Below are positions 1 through 7,733 of a stretch of 15,202 nucleotides of DNA, one piece after another. The position numbers and the translations under genes are program-made. The notes beneath the pieces are model-generated. The model searched no databases and was not told where the DNA came from. It saw only the letters and a program-made list of their open reading frames with translations. The DNA comes from Lachnospiraceae bacterium (lineage in GTDB: Bacteria > Bacillota > Clostridia > Lachnospirales > Lachnospiraceae): assembly GCA_009774155.1 (NCBI GenBank), contig VSNE01000027.1, positions 1 to 15,202 on the forward strand, read 5' to 3'. Numbering within the stretch: the stretch's first letter is position 1; every line of letters starts with the position of its first letter.

Positions 1-162
1 GCTTGCGGTTTTCTCATCTCCTGTTTTCAGGCAGAGCTTTGTCAGCTCTTCTGTTTCCAGCCTTCCCTGGATATAGGGAAGCTCCTCCTGTATGTATAAA
101 AAAGCGGATACCGCGGCACAGGCAAAGAAGAAGAATGCCGCCCATGTTCTTATTTTTCTCAC
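1..162 (-). CDS. Membrane-anchored protein, N-terminal part (runs off window)
   Basis: This is the first 54 codons of a gene that continues past the left edge. A GTG start overlaps the stop of the preceding gene as GTGA, and a GGAGGA stretch lies just upstream, so I infer translational coupling. The N-terminus is MRKIRTWAAFFFF, followed by a hydrophobic stretch to about residue 23, which fits a signal anchor or signal peptide. Cys15 lies inside it but the surrounding residues (FFAC) are a poor lipobox. After the helix the protein turns charged and probably helical. It is the last visible member of the transfer operon and resembles its neighbour in layout (short basic start, one helix, acidic exported part). 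I do not recognise the family and too little is visible to assign a function. Confidence 0.6.
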   Translation of the reverse strand, partial: MRKIRTWAAFFFFACAAVSAFLYIQEELPYIQGRLETEELTKLCLKTGDEKTAS

Positions 163-698
163 AGCTCCTCCATCCTTACTTCCCCGAATTTCATCTCCCC
201 ATCATTCCAGAAGACTTCAAATACCGCTTCCGGATACTCTGTAGCAGAAAAAAGGAAACCCTGATGTCCGTTCAGGCCTTCGGTACGGACAACCGTTAAT
301 TCAGAAGCATCCGGATACCCTGATTGGTCAAGGTACCGCTGTATCTGCCTGTTTAGCCGGATAACCGCTGATGCGGGAAGAAGGCCGGATATCTTTTCCT
401 TATCCTCTTCCGGAAAATATACCTTTACGGCATAGCCCTCTGTGTAATACTCCCCGTCTGTATCATTTTCTTCAGACGGAAGCGGTTTTTCTCTCATATC
501 ATGCTCAAATATGGTTTCTTCCTCTTCTTTGGCGGAAGCATTCTCTCTGCTTTCAGAGGAGTTTTTATAAATATCTGCATCTTCTCGATCCATGACAGAA
601 AATGCTTCCTCAAAGGTTATGGTGTCCGCTGTCATCTGGCGGTATATGCCGGCAATTCCAATTAGAAGAAATACGGCGATTGCAATTCCTTTTCTCAT
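159..698 (-). CDS. Small N-terminally anchored membrane protein of the transfer operon, unknown family
   Basis: This encodes 179 residues. Residues 4-19 are a hydrophobic helix after MRK, with no lipobox Cys, so a signal anchor is likely with the rest outside the membrane. Residues about 38-82 form an acidic, Glu/Ser-rich linker of low complexity. Residues about 87-179 look like a compact alpha/beta domain ending in MEEL. It starts with ATG 15 bp after the ssb stop, with only a weak GGCGGG-like ribosome binding site, and its stop overlaps the GTG of the next gene. By position at the end of a type IV secretion operon it could be an accessory or VirB8-like scaffold component, but I see no motif that shows this. 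Coding is supported by the tight spacing, the domain layout and the absence of a credible competing ORF. Confidence 0.75.
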   Translation of the reverse strand: MRKGIAIAVFLLIGIAGIYRQMTADTITFEEAFSVMDREDADIYKNSSESRENASAKEEEETIFEHDMREKPLPSEENDTDGEYYTEGYAVKVYFPEEDKEKISGLLPASAVIRLNRQIQRYLDQSGYPDASELTVVRTEGLNGHQGFLFSATEYPEAVFEVFWNDGEMKFGEVRMEEL

Positions 699-713
699 CT
701 GTTTTCCCGCCTG

Positions 714-1121
714 TTAGTTAAAAGGAAGCTCTCCGTCCGGGATATCCATGAACCCGCCTTCCATGGATGAGGAGGAGCCTGACGATGAGGAATCGGATTT
801 TTTACTCTCTGCAAATTCCTGCTCTTCTACAACTACATTGGTGGTATATACCTTATGTCCTTCCTGGTTTATGTAGCTTCCTGTCTGGATGCGCCCACAG
901 ATCGTTATGCGCATTCCCTGGCGGAAATACTTCTCAATAAATTCCGCGCTTTTTCCAAATGCCACACATCCAATAAAATCAGCCGTCTGTTCCCCGTCTT
1001 TTTTAGCAAACCTGCGGTTGACTGCCAGGGTAAACCTTGCGATCGCCATAGGCTCCTCCCCCGATGAGTAACGCACATCCGGGTCCCTGGCCAATCTTCC
1101 CATTAAAATTACTTTGTTCAT
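714..1121 (-). CDS. ssb: Single-stranded DNA-binding protein
   Basis: This 135-residue protein has the classic SSB opening (MNKVILMGRLARDPDVRY) and the OB-fold hallmarks ARFTLAVNR, DFIGCVAFGKSAEF and YFRQGMRITICGRIQTGSY. The OB fold covers about residues 1-105. A Ser-rich flexible linker (about 110-121) and an acidic tip follow. SSB coats single-stranded DNA and recruits repair and replication partners through its C-terminal tip; in a transfer operon it probably protects the incoming strand in the recipient. I chose the ATG at 1121 because AGGAGG sits 7 bases upstream; the longer in-frame extension lacks such a site. The tip reads DGELPFN, so an Asn follows the normally terminal Phe, which is unusual. 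Linker and length are otherwise typical for a mobile-element SSB. Confidence 0.95.
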   Translation of the reverse strand: MNKVILMGRLARDPDVRYSSGEEPMAIARFTLAVNRRFAKKDGEQTADFIGCVAFGKSAEFIEKYFRQGMRITICGRIQTGSYINQEGHKVYTTNVVVEEQEFAESKKSDSSSSGSSSSMEGGFMDIPDGELPFN

Positions 1122-1150
1122 CAAAATTCCTCCTAGTTTTAAATTATTTC

Positions 1151-2344
1151 TTAATATGAATGAAAGCTCCATGCCGCCCTGCCCTCTGCTATCACGCCGG
1201 GAAGGTCAAATGTTTTTTCATGGAACTTTTTCCGATCATTGTCATTCGGATCGTTCACATAGATTCTTCCATCCTCATCAATGCCGCTTAAAACAATAAA
1301 GTGCCCGCTTTTGGTAAACGTCCCCGGTCCCATGCTCATAATGACCGGATGGCCTGCGCTTAGTTCCCTTGAAATAATCTCAACCGAAAGGGAAATACTC
1401 TGGCAGGACAGATTCCAGTGCCTTGCCGCCGCCGGGTAAATTCCCCAGGATGAGCCAACCCCGGGAACGTAATAGGTATTTCCCGCCCAGGCCGCTATAT
1501 CGCTTGGATACACTTCAGACTCCGTAAGATAACTGGTTACCATGGCCAGGCACGTCGGTCCGCATCCGGAGGTGGCGATAGTCCCGCCGCCATACGGAAT
1601 GTTTCCCCAGGGGGACTGATACTGAAGATAGAGCGGAATTCCCATCCGGTTTGGGTCCGCAGCCACCAGGTCTTCAACTGTCCCGTCCAGGAATCCGTCC
1701 CCATAATCCAGTTCATCCCCAATCATGCAGTAGAACTGGTCATAGCTGGTCTGGTAGAATGCCTGCTGGATTTCATCCTCCGGAAAAAAGATCTGCTTTG
1801 CTTCTCCGGCAGAGGCCACCTGGTTATAAACGTAATAGTTCTTTCCGTCCTCGCTGATATCTGCTTTTATTTTTGTAATACGGTCATATACTTTTTTAAT
1901 GTCTTTCTTTGTCGGACGATAATTTTTTTGCTTTCCGCTTAACAGATCCGGATTTGTAACAGACATATATGCATAAAAGCAGGTAGAATTTAACCGGTAG
2001 GTAGTCTCATATACATCCACGGTGCATTCCCAGCGGTACTCGGTTGTCCAGTAGGGTTCCCCGGTGCTATGGTGTGTTTTCTGCACGCTGTGGGCTACCC
2101 ATTCCATATGATCATCCCGGATTTCCTTTGCCTTTTTGCTGATTGCTTTTGTAAGTTCTTTCTCATATTCCGCAGTCAGCCTTACGACTTCCTTATACAG
2201 TTCCGTTTCATGGATATCAAAATCCGTAGTCAGTTTTTCTCCCGACAGGATCGAAATACTGCCTGATACGGCGCCGCATATACCAAATACACTTCCAAAC
2301 AGGATAGCCGCAGCTGCAATCAATGCTGTAATTGTTTTTTTCAT
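1151..2344 (-). CDS. Exported C39-like cysteine peptidase
   Basis: This 397-residue protein starts at the ATG of an ATGA overlap with the preceding surface-protein gene. Residues 1-28 form a signal peptide or anchor (MKKTITALIAAAAILFG and onward). Residues about 40-230 are a charged, largely helical region with no domain I recognise. Residues about 235-395 match the peptidase C39-like papain fold: an oxyanion Gln in YLQYQSPWG (Q243), catalytic Cys261 in SGCGPTCLAMV, His348 in SGHFIVLSG and Asp365 in YVNDPND. The active site looks complete. In a conjugation operon an exported cysteine peptidase or amidase could open the cell wall for the mating channel or process a surface protein such as its neighbour. 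Clostridial transfer operons often carry a wall hydrolase near here, but C39-like folds are not a standard choice, so the substrate is unknown. Confidence 0.88.
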   Translation of the reverse strand: MKKTITALIAAAAILFGSVFGICGAVSGSISILSGEKLTTDFDIHETELYKEVVRLTAEYEKELTKAISKKAKEIRDDHMEWVAHSVQKTHHSTGEPYWTTEYRWECTVDVYETTYRLNSTCFYAYMSVTNPDLLSGKQKNYRPTKKDIKKVYDRITKIKADISEDGKNYYVYNQVASAGEAKQIFFPEDEIQQAFYQTSYDQFYCMIGDELDYGDGFLDGTVEDLVAADPNRMGIPLYLQYQSPWGNIPYGGGTIATSGCGPTCLAMVTSYLTESEVYPSDIAAWAGNTYYVPGVGSSWGIYPAAARHWNLSCQSISLSVEIISRELSAGHPVIMSMGPGTFTKSGHFIVLSGIDEDGRIYVNDPNDNDRKKFHEKTFDLPGVIAEGRAAWSFHSY

Positions 2345-4137
2345 TTCTTTTTTTTCTTCTTTGCCAGACAGATGGCAAGCCCGGTACAGGATGCCAGGAA
2401 TGCGGCGGCAAAAATGAGATGTAATGCAGAGTCTCCGGTCTGTGGATTCTGCCTGGCCATCCATGGCCACTGCAGATTCAGCAGCCTGCTGAGCATCCCC
2501 CTCTCCTGTCCTTCTACGATCTCATACCGGGGAACGAAAACCTTATTTTCCGGATCGTATCCGGACAGGCTGTTTTCATAGATAACGGTCACGGTTTTAT
2601 CTGCAGCTTTTATCAAAGAGTCTCCCTTTTTTGCAGCCAGCTCCACCTGGTTCATAATTTCTTCTGATGCATCTGCATCGTCCCGGACGCGGACCATATA
2701 TGCAGGAGGAATGTCCTGACAGAATGCTCCTGGCGCCGTTCCGTAAGAAAACTGTATCTTTGTGATATACTCGCCTTCTTTTAATGTGCCCGGCGGCAGG
2801 ACATGATAGTTTGTCCTGGTATCCAGCCTTTGTCTCCATATAGTCCAAAAATCCCTGAAGTTTGTCTGGTAGAAAAGATCATAGGTAAGCCTCTGGTTAT
2901 AGGTGCCTGTCCAAAGCTCTGTGATACGGACCTGCCCCGGAAGTGTATCTGTTAAAGTAAAACCGGCCAGTTCCTCAAAGGTACCGTTCTCCACTCTGTC
3001 AATGGTGTACTTATATATGTCCCCTTTCTGTGTCATGCGGATCGTTGATTTTTTTACAAGCAGGTCCGGAGTACGGCCATCCATGGCTGAAAATACCCAT
3101 TTTACCTTTCCCGTCAATGTCTGGAATTGATTATCCATGTCCGGGTCCAAAGCCAGTCTTACTTTCAGGTGAAGTTCCTCATCAGGCTCCATAACAGCAA
3201 GAAGGATCGCGTTTCCCATTGTTGGCGGTCCCTGGTTTAAGTTTCCGGATACCGGTCCTGAGTAGATAAGCTTATCATCCTGGAAAATTTCTATAGATGC
3301 ATAGGTATGAAGCATCTGTTCCACCATCTGCAGCCTCCTGTCGTCCATCTTCTCCTGTTTTACCGGTTCTGCATGAAGGTACATCCTGACGGCATAGGGA
3401 GCTGCGTTTTTTACAGAAATGATCTGCGTCCTGGAACATCCGGGGAGCAGGTTTTTAAACCCTGCAAATAGGTCTGTCCGTTTTGTAGTGATGTCAAAGC
3501 CCTTTCCCTGGCCTAAGAACGTAACACTTGTAGGCTTTTCTTCCGGAGCCGTCGGCGCTGTCATTCCCAGATCTTTATAAGTCATGCCCCAAAGGGAGAG
3601 GGCATCCCCTTCCGCCTGAATGGAGTCCATCCGAATCACAATCCGGGCATCTTTTCCCTCATACGCATCCCCGGCCTTGGGGGAGAGTGTGAAGGAGGTA
3701 AAAAGCGGCTCCTTTGTGGTTTCCCCAGCCTTTAAAATATCTTTGTAATAAAAGTATCCATCCTCACCTTCTTTCCATAAATCCGTGTTATATGCGATCT
3801 GGATCATATCCGGATCTAAGCTCCCATCTTTTATAAATGTCCCATCCTTCTTTTGTGTCCCAAAGGCTTTCTCAATGGATACCCGGATAATGGTGTCTGT
3901 CCTTCCTGTGTTCTTTACATTTACAACCTTGCTCACTTCTGTTCCCGGATCTACATGGTCCGGCACCCTATACTCTTCCACAATCCGGTTCTGATAAGCG
4001 GCCATGGTCAAATAGTTGTCGGTATCTCCGGAAACCGCCCAGGCCGCATATCCTGCAATGCCTGCTGCGCCCAAAGCAAAGCCGGAAGCAATGAATAAAA
4101 CCATCATTTTTTTTATAAAAGAATTTTTTTTAATCAA
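2341..4137 (-). CDS. Cell-wall-anchored surface protein with TasA/camelysin-type N-terminus and NPQTG sorting signal
   Basis: This protein has 598 residues from the TTG at 4137, which gives MIKKNSFIKKMM, a normal signal-peptide start. The next in-frame Met codons (4107, 4104) have no ribosome binding site. AGAGG lies about 12 bases before the TTG, and the start overlaps the upstream gene by 8 bases. Residues 1-34 resemble SipW-dependent signal peptides of the TasA/CalY family, and the following about 120 residues have the family style (VVNVKNTGRTDTIIRVSI). A second beta-rich section begins around LLPGCSRTQIISVKN. A further domain with LTDTLPGQVRI resembles repeats of Gram-positive adhesins. 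The C-terminus is a sorting signal: NPQTG at about 564-568, a hydrophobic stretch, then six Lys. I infer a surface fibre or adhesin helping mating-pair contact. No sortase or SipW peptidase is in the window. Confidence 0.85.
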   Translation of the reverse strand: MIKKNSFIKKMMVLFIASGFALGAAGIAGYAAWAVSGDTDNYLTMAAYQNRIVEEYRVPDHVDPGTEVSKVVNVKNTGRTDTIIRVSIEKAFGTQKKDGTFIKDGSLDPDMIQIAYNTDLWKEGEDGYFYYKDILKAGETTKEPLFTSFTLSPKAGDAYEGKDARIVIRMDSIQAEGDALSLWGMTYKDLGMTAPTAPEEKPTSVTFLGQGKGFDITTKRTDLFAGFKNLLPGCSRTQIISVKNAAPYAVRMYLHAEPVKQEKMDDRRLQMVEQMLHTYASIEIFQDDKLIYSGPVSGNLNQGPPTMGNAILLAVMEPDEELHLKVRLALDPDMDNQFQTLTGKVKWVFSAMDGRTPDLLVKKSTIRMTQKGDIYKYTIDRVENGTFEELAGFTLTDTLPGQVRITELWTGTYNQRLTYDLFYQTNFRDFWTIWRQRLDTRTNYHVLPPGTLKEGEYITKIQFSYGTAPGAFCQDIPPAYMVRVRDDADASEEIMNQVELAAKKGDSLIKAADKTVTVIYENSLSGYDPENKVFVPRYEIVEGQERGMLSRLLNLQWPWMARQNPQTGDSALHLIFAAAFLASCTGLAICLAKKKKKK

Positions 4138-5245
4138 GCCTGAACACAACCTCTTTCTGTATTTTGGGTGATAAAACGCGATTATCCGGACATTGAACCA
4201 GCAGCACCCCTTTGACGCTTCCTTTTTGTACCTTATTGGAAACGCAGATTTTGTAATTCTGTACCTGCGCCCTTTCGGCCAGATATTTTGTAAGAAAGGC
4301 TTCATAACAGTCCGTCTGCTTTTTCAGCCGAATCCGCCCGATATACTGGTACCTTCCTTTGGCGGTCAGCGCGTAGATCGGTGCTGTAAAGGAGCTGATG
4401 CAGAAAAACATTACGAGGAATGTCCCTGCGGATGCTGCGAACGGAACAGCCCTCCAGATGCGGGAACCCGACGGCAGGATTTCTGCCTCCTCTGCTTCTT
4501 TTCGGGCAGGCTCCTCCTTTTTCTCTTCTGTTTCTGCAGGAACTATGCATTGGTAGGAATACTTTACCAAAGACGATATAACGCATTCCTCTGCCTGGTA
4601 GGCATCATATTTGACTTCCGCCTGCCAGGATACGGGATTTTTTTCTATGTATTCCTCCAGTCTGCTGTACTCACATTCCGCCGTATAGGATTTTGGAACT
4701 CCGTATGCATCCTTGCTGCTGGCTGTATAGGAAACAGATATCAGCTCATACGACAGGCCGTCCTCCGTAACCTCCATTGGAATCCTGGATAAATCATTAT
4801 CCAAAAGCCCCTCCAGTCTCCTGCTGATGCTTAAAGCTTCCGCCCCCACAGCTTCTGCGTAATCTGACGGTTCCATCTGTACGGAGGACTCATCCAAGAT
4901 ATAAACCAGATCCCCGTCAATTTTATATTGAGGAATTTTTGCCGCTTTATCTGCATACAGACGGATCGTTTCTGCTTTTTGTTTTTGAGGCTTTCTCTGT
5001 CTCTTTATCCCATAACGGTATTCTATATCCGCAGATACAAGCTCATATTTCCGACCATCATATTCCAGGCTTTTATCCAAATCCTCTTCTGTGAGCTTCC
5101 CGCTATGATTCTCTGTATAGGTCAGAATATAGCAAGTCCCTTTCGGCGTACTTTCCTGGCTTAAGTGATATGCAGAGGAGGCAGATACTGGCCGGGAGTT
5201 TATAAGCGCCAGGAAAAGAATACCTATCAGCAGCCTTTTTCGCAT
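4130..5245 (-). CDS. Exported protein with C-terminal transmembrane helix, unknown family
   Basis: This 371-residue protein starts at an ATG overlapping the virB4 stop as TAATG, with GGGGGAGG six bases upstream. Residues 1-23 are a signal peptide (MRKRLLIGILFLALI, then SRPVSASSA). Residues about 24-240 are an exported region rich in beta-type and Tyr-containing segments; two stretches (KYELVSADIEYRYG and SYELISVSYTASS) look alike and may mark a duplicated domain. Residues about 240-255 are a Glu/Lys linker. Residues about 266-292 are a transmembrane helix, leaving an 80-residue basic tail probably in the cytoplasm. It lies between the VirB4 ATPase and the surface protein, so a structural role in the envelope-spanning part of the mating apparatus is plausible. 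I do not recognise the family, and the topology does not fit VirB8 or VirB10 in an obvious way. Confidence 0.82.
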   Translation of the reverse strand: MRKRLLIGILFLALINSRPVSASSAYHLSQESTPKGTCYILTYTENHSGKLTEEDLDKSLEYDGRKYELVSADIEYRYGIKRQRKPQKQKAETIRLYADKAAKIPQYKIDGDLVYILDESSVQMEPSDYAEAVGAEALSISRRLEGLLDNDLSRIPMEVTEDGLSYELISVSYTASSKDAYGVPKSYTAECEYSRLEEYIEKNPVSWQAEVKYDAYQAEECVISSLVKYSYQCIVPAETEEKKEEPARKEAEEAEILPSGSRIWRAVPFAASAGTFLVMFFCISSFTAPIYALTAKGRYQYIGRIRLKKQTDCYEAFLTKYLAERAQVQNYKICVSNKVQKGSVKGVLLVQCPDNRVLSPKIQKEVVFRLD

Positions 5246-7128
5246 TATCTGCCTCCCCCTGCGCCAAACATTTCAAGGAATTTGTCCGGAATATCTACAT
5301 TCAGCTCCAGCCTGGTGTTTCCTGCAAAAAGAATCCCTTTTCCCCTCGTTTTGGAGGTAAGAAGCAGTTCTTCCTTATCCGACAGTTTTAATACTTCTTT
5401 GGTCTCTTCCAGATTCTTGCTGTCACATCCCATAATCATTTTGTAACAGCTGTTATCGATGATGGCCTGCCCTAATCTTTTGACAGCCGGATCTAATACA
5501 TCTGCAGGGGCATGCGTGACAAACATAAGGCCGGCTTCATATTTTCTGTCTCTTTTGGACATATTTCGGAAATATTTCATAAGCATTGGGTTATCCGGAT
5601 CTACAAACAAATAACCCTCGTCAACCGTTGTAAGGCACTTTTCCTTCCGGTCTTTGCTCATCTCATGCCAGTTCCAGGTCTGCATATTGTAAAACTGCGC
5701 GTTCCGGACATTATCATCCATTTCCAGCAGCTTTGACGTATTCAACACCGTAAAATCAGATCTGGGATTCAGAGTCGTCGGCCCATTCCAAAGATATTGA
5801 TCAGCGCCTTTGGCTGCAGGGAACAAAAGATCCTCTAATTCCTCGTACTGATTTCTCCGCCTTTCAGACAGCTTCTGATCTTTTGAAAATTGACGGGCCG
5901 TCTCATATAAATCGGATATGCATGGATAATCTTCCGCCTTTAATTTGGATACATCCGAGTCCAGCCCAATCCCGAATCTTTTATAAGTCTCAATGATACA
6001 GTTTTCCAGACGCGCCCTCATACCGGTCTTTTCCATAGCCTGTTTTCCAAAATAAATATCAAAGAAAACCCTTAATGACTGGATGTGCAGCGCAACGTCT
6101 GACACCCCCTGGCTTTCCTCTAAAATCAAAAAGTCCTCCAGGCTTTCTTCCGGTTCTAAATCTTCTTCCGTAATCCTTGGGAATGTGCGTACCTGAAGGG
6201 GGTTAATCCTTCCCGTGGAGCCGGATGCGCAGTCAATAACCTCTCCGTTTACCCATGGATGCCTTGCCAGATCGATATACTCATTTTCCGCATCCCAGAC
6301 AAACAGCCTTGTGCAATTAACGGCATATTCCATAATGAGCAGAAACTTTATAAAGCTGGATTTTCCTACCCCCGGCACGCCGGAAATAAACCAGTTGCTG
6401 TTTGTCCGGTCTTTTCCCCGAATCCACATATTTACAATGGCAACCATATTTTTTGTTTTTCCAAGCAGGTACCCGCCTATATCATTGATTCCCGCAGCCG
6501 CCATGGGGAAGCCGCCTGTAAATGTGCTCATAGGCATATTCCGGCCGCCAATATTGGCCACCATCCGATCCGGTATATAATAAGGGGATATGCACTTAAG
6601 CGCCTGCGGCTGCTTAAACCGGAGGAGGCGCATGCTGCATTCCTGTACAGATACTATGCCGCTTATTTTTTTAATCCGGTTTTCCAAGTCTGCATAACGC
6701 ATATCCTGGACATGCAGCATAATATTAAAATATCCGACCGGCTCATTATTGACCGAAATCCGTTTGATCATTTTGTCCAAATCATCAATGGCTTTTTTAT
6801 ACTGAGCCTTTTCCGATTCATTTTTCGCCTCATCATGCTTGTTCCTGAGTTCCTTAATCCGTTTATCGAAAGCCTTCAGCATTGCATTCGGAAGCGCATA
6901 CCGGTATTCTATGATAGTGGCTGTGCCTTCCAGGTTGCATAAAGGCGCAAGCCAGCCATAATCTACAGAGGCCGGGTACTTGATAATTGCATAAATTCTT
7001 CCATAGCCATCCCCAATACTGGCATGATTATCCGAATCATCAATTCCGGCTGGTTGGATCAAATTTAATATGTACTCGTTTACACGGTCATTGTCCTTCT
7101 GGCCGGAGACGTCTTTTTTTCTCTTCAT
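5245..7128 (-). CDS. virB4: VirB4-like conjugation ATPase
   Basis: This 627-residue protein is a hexameric ATPase at the cytoplasmic base of the mating channel that powers assembly and DNA transfer. Residues about 40-200 are the VirB4 N-terminal region, including GYGRIYAIIKYPASVDYGWL and a coiled-coil-like segment at about 85-125. Walker A is GVPGVGKSS at 250-258, followed by LFVWDAENEY at about 275-284. Walker B is CLTTVDEGYLF at 498-508 with D503/E504, and FVTHAPADV near 537 is the usual conserved follow-up. The start overlaps the stop of the upstream gene as ATGA, so the two should be made in step. Sequence style matches the VirB4 type of clostridial conjugative transposons. All nucleotide-binding motifs look intact. 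Confidence 0.95.
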   Translation of the reverse strand: MKRKKDVSGQKDNDRVNEYILNLIQPAGIDDSDNHASIGDGYGRIYAIIKYPASVDYGWLAPLCNLEGTATIIEYRYALPNAMLKAFDKRIKELRNKHDEAKNESEKAQYKKAIDDLDKMIKRISVNNEPVGYFNIMLHVQDMRYADLENRIKKISGIVSVQECSMRLLRFKQPQALKCISPYYIPDRMVANIGGRNMPMSTFTGGFPMAAAGINDIGGYLLGKTKNMVAIVNMWIRGKDRTNSNWFISGVPGVGKSSFIKFLLIMEYAVNCTRLFVWDAENEYIDLARHPWVNGEVIDCASGSTGRINPLQVRTFPRITEEDLEPEESLEDFLILEESQGVSDVALHIQSLRVFFDIYFGKQAMEKTGMRARLENCIIETYKRFGIGLDSDVSKLKAEDYPCISDLYETARQFSKDQKLSERRRNQYEELEDLLFPAAKGADQYLWNGPTTLNPRSDFTVLNTSKLLEMDDNVRNAQFYNMQTWNWHEMSKDRKEKCLTTVDEGYLFVDPDNPMLMKYFRNMSKRDRKYEAGLMFVTHAPADVLDPAVKRLGQAIIDNSCYKMIMGCDSKNLEETKEVLKLSDKEELLLTSKTRGKGILFAGNTRLELNVDIPDKFLEMFGAGGGR

Positions 7129-7733
7129 ACAAACAGCACCCTTTCCTGGACATCTTTCCCGCTTTGAATTTCATAGGTTGCCTGCTGTGGATTCCCAAAA
7201 AGGTTGCACAGCTTAAGGATTTCCTTTTCACCCAATATTTCCGCCTGTATCCCTGCATTCGTATACCGGGCGGCAAAGCTTCTGAGCCGATCCATAAAAT
7301 CCTGCTCACAGTTCCTTATGCCGGCATCATATTTCTTCCAGATTTTTATAAAATGCTGGTGTTCAAAATTTTCCCCATTGCTGCTGATTTCTGTTGCCTT
7401 CTGAAGCATCTCCTCCAAAATACGCTTCCTCCCAAGGTTTATAATTTCCTGGCGGCGCTTTTCTTTTAAAAAGCTTTTATAGCTGTCTAAGTCCAGTTCC
7501 CTCGGATATGCGCAATAGGCAAAATCCTGTCTGTCATCTTCAAATGATACGGCCAGCCGGTGGGTCAGGCTTTTCTGATCCTCTCTTGAAAGCAGATCAA
7601 TGTTATATGGGCTAATCCGGATATACCCCATCAGGTACCCATCCCTTGTATAAAGAATATTTCCCTTAATATCCTTTACATTAACCCAGCTTCTGGCAGT
7701 GACTTTCTTACTTTCTTCTGTCTTTTGGAACAT
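7125..7733 (-). CDS. VirB4 N-terminal-domain-like protein encoded separately
   Basis: The ATG at 7733 is chosen because GGAGGTG lies 7-8 bases upstream; a longer frame starting with TTG would lie inside the prgI-like gene. The product is 202 residues with no Walker motifs and no membrane helix. The start (VNVKDIKGNILYTRDGYLMG, then YIRISPYNIDLL) and the end (EILKLCNLFGNPQQATYE) resemble the first N-terminal domain of Gram-positive VirB4/TraE proteins; the middle is a charged helical region. The gene overlaps the prgI-like gene by 26 bases and virB4 by 4. I infer a partner that docks on VirB4 or bridges it to the PrgI-like membrane protein. The similarity is from memory of the family, so the exact homology needs a profile search. 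Confidence 0.8.
   Translation of the reverse strand: MFQKTEESKKVTARSWVNVKDIKGNILYTRDGYLMGYIRISPYNIDLLSREDQKSLTHRLAVSFEDDRQDFAYCAYPRELDLDSYKSFLKEKRRQEIINLGRKRILEEMLQKATEISSNGENFEHQHFIKIWKKYDAGIRNCEQDFMDRLRSFAARYTNAGIQAEILGEKEILKLCNLFGNPQQATYEIQSGKDVQERVLFV

Noticed and set aside
3..299. Plus-strand ORF at the left edge
   Set aside because: It is antisense to the two anchored membrane protein genes, which have coherent starts, helices and overlap.
2341..4305. Longer version of the surface protein starting at 4305
   Set aside because: The extra 56 residues overlap the upstream gene, are basic and aromatic with no signal character, and precede the evident signal peptide.
4193..4792. 199-codon plus-strand ORF opposite the exported protein gene
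   Set aside because: It lies wholly inside a minus-strand gene with a signal peptide, good ribosome site and operon spacing; its own translation has no recognisable domain and no ribosome binding site.
6259..6942. 227-codon plus-strand ORF inside virB4
   Set aside because: It is antisense to a clearly functional ATPase region and shows no domain; a shadow frame.
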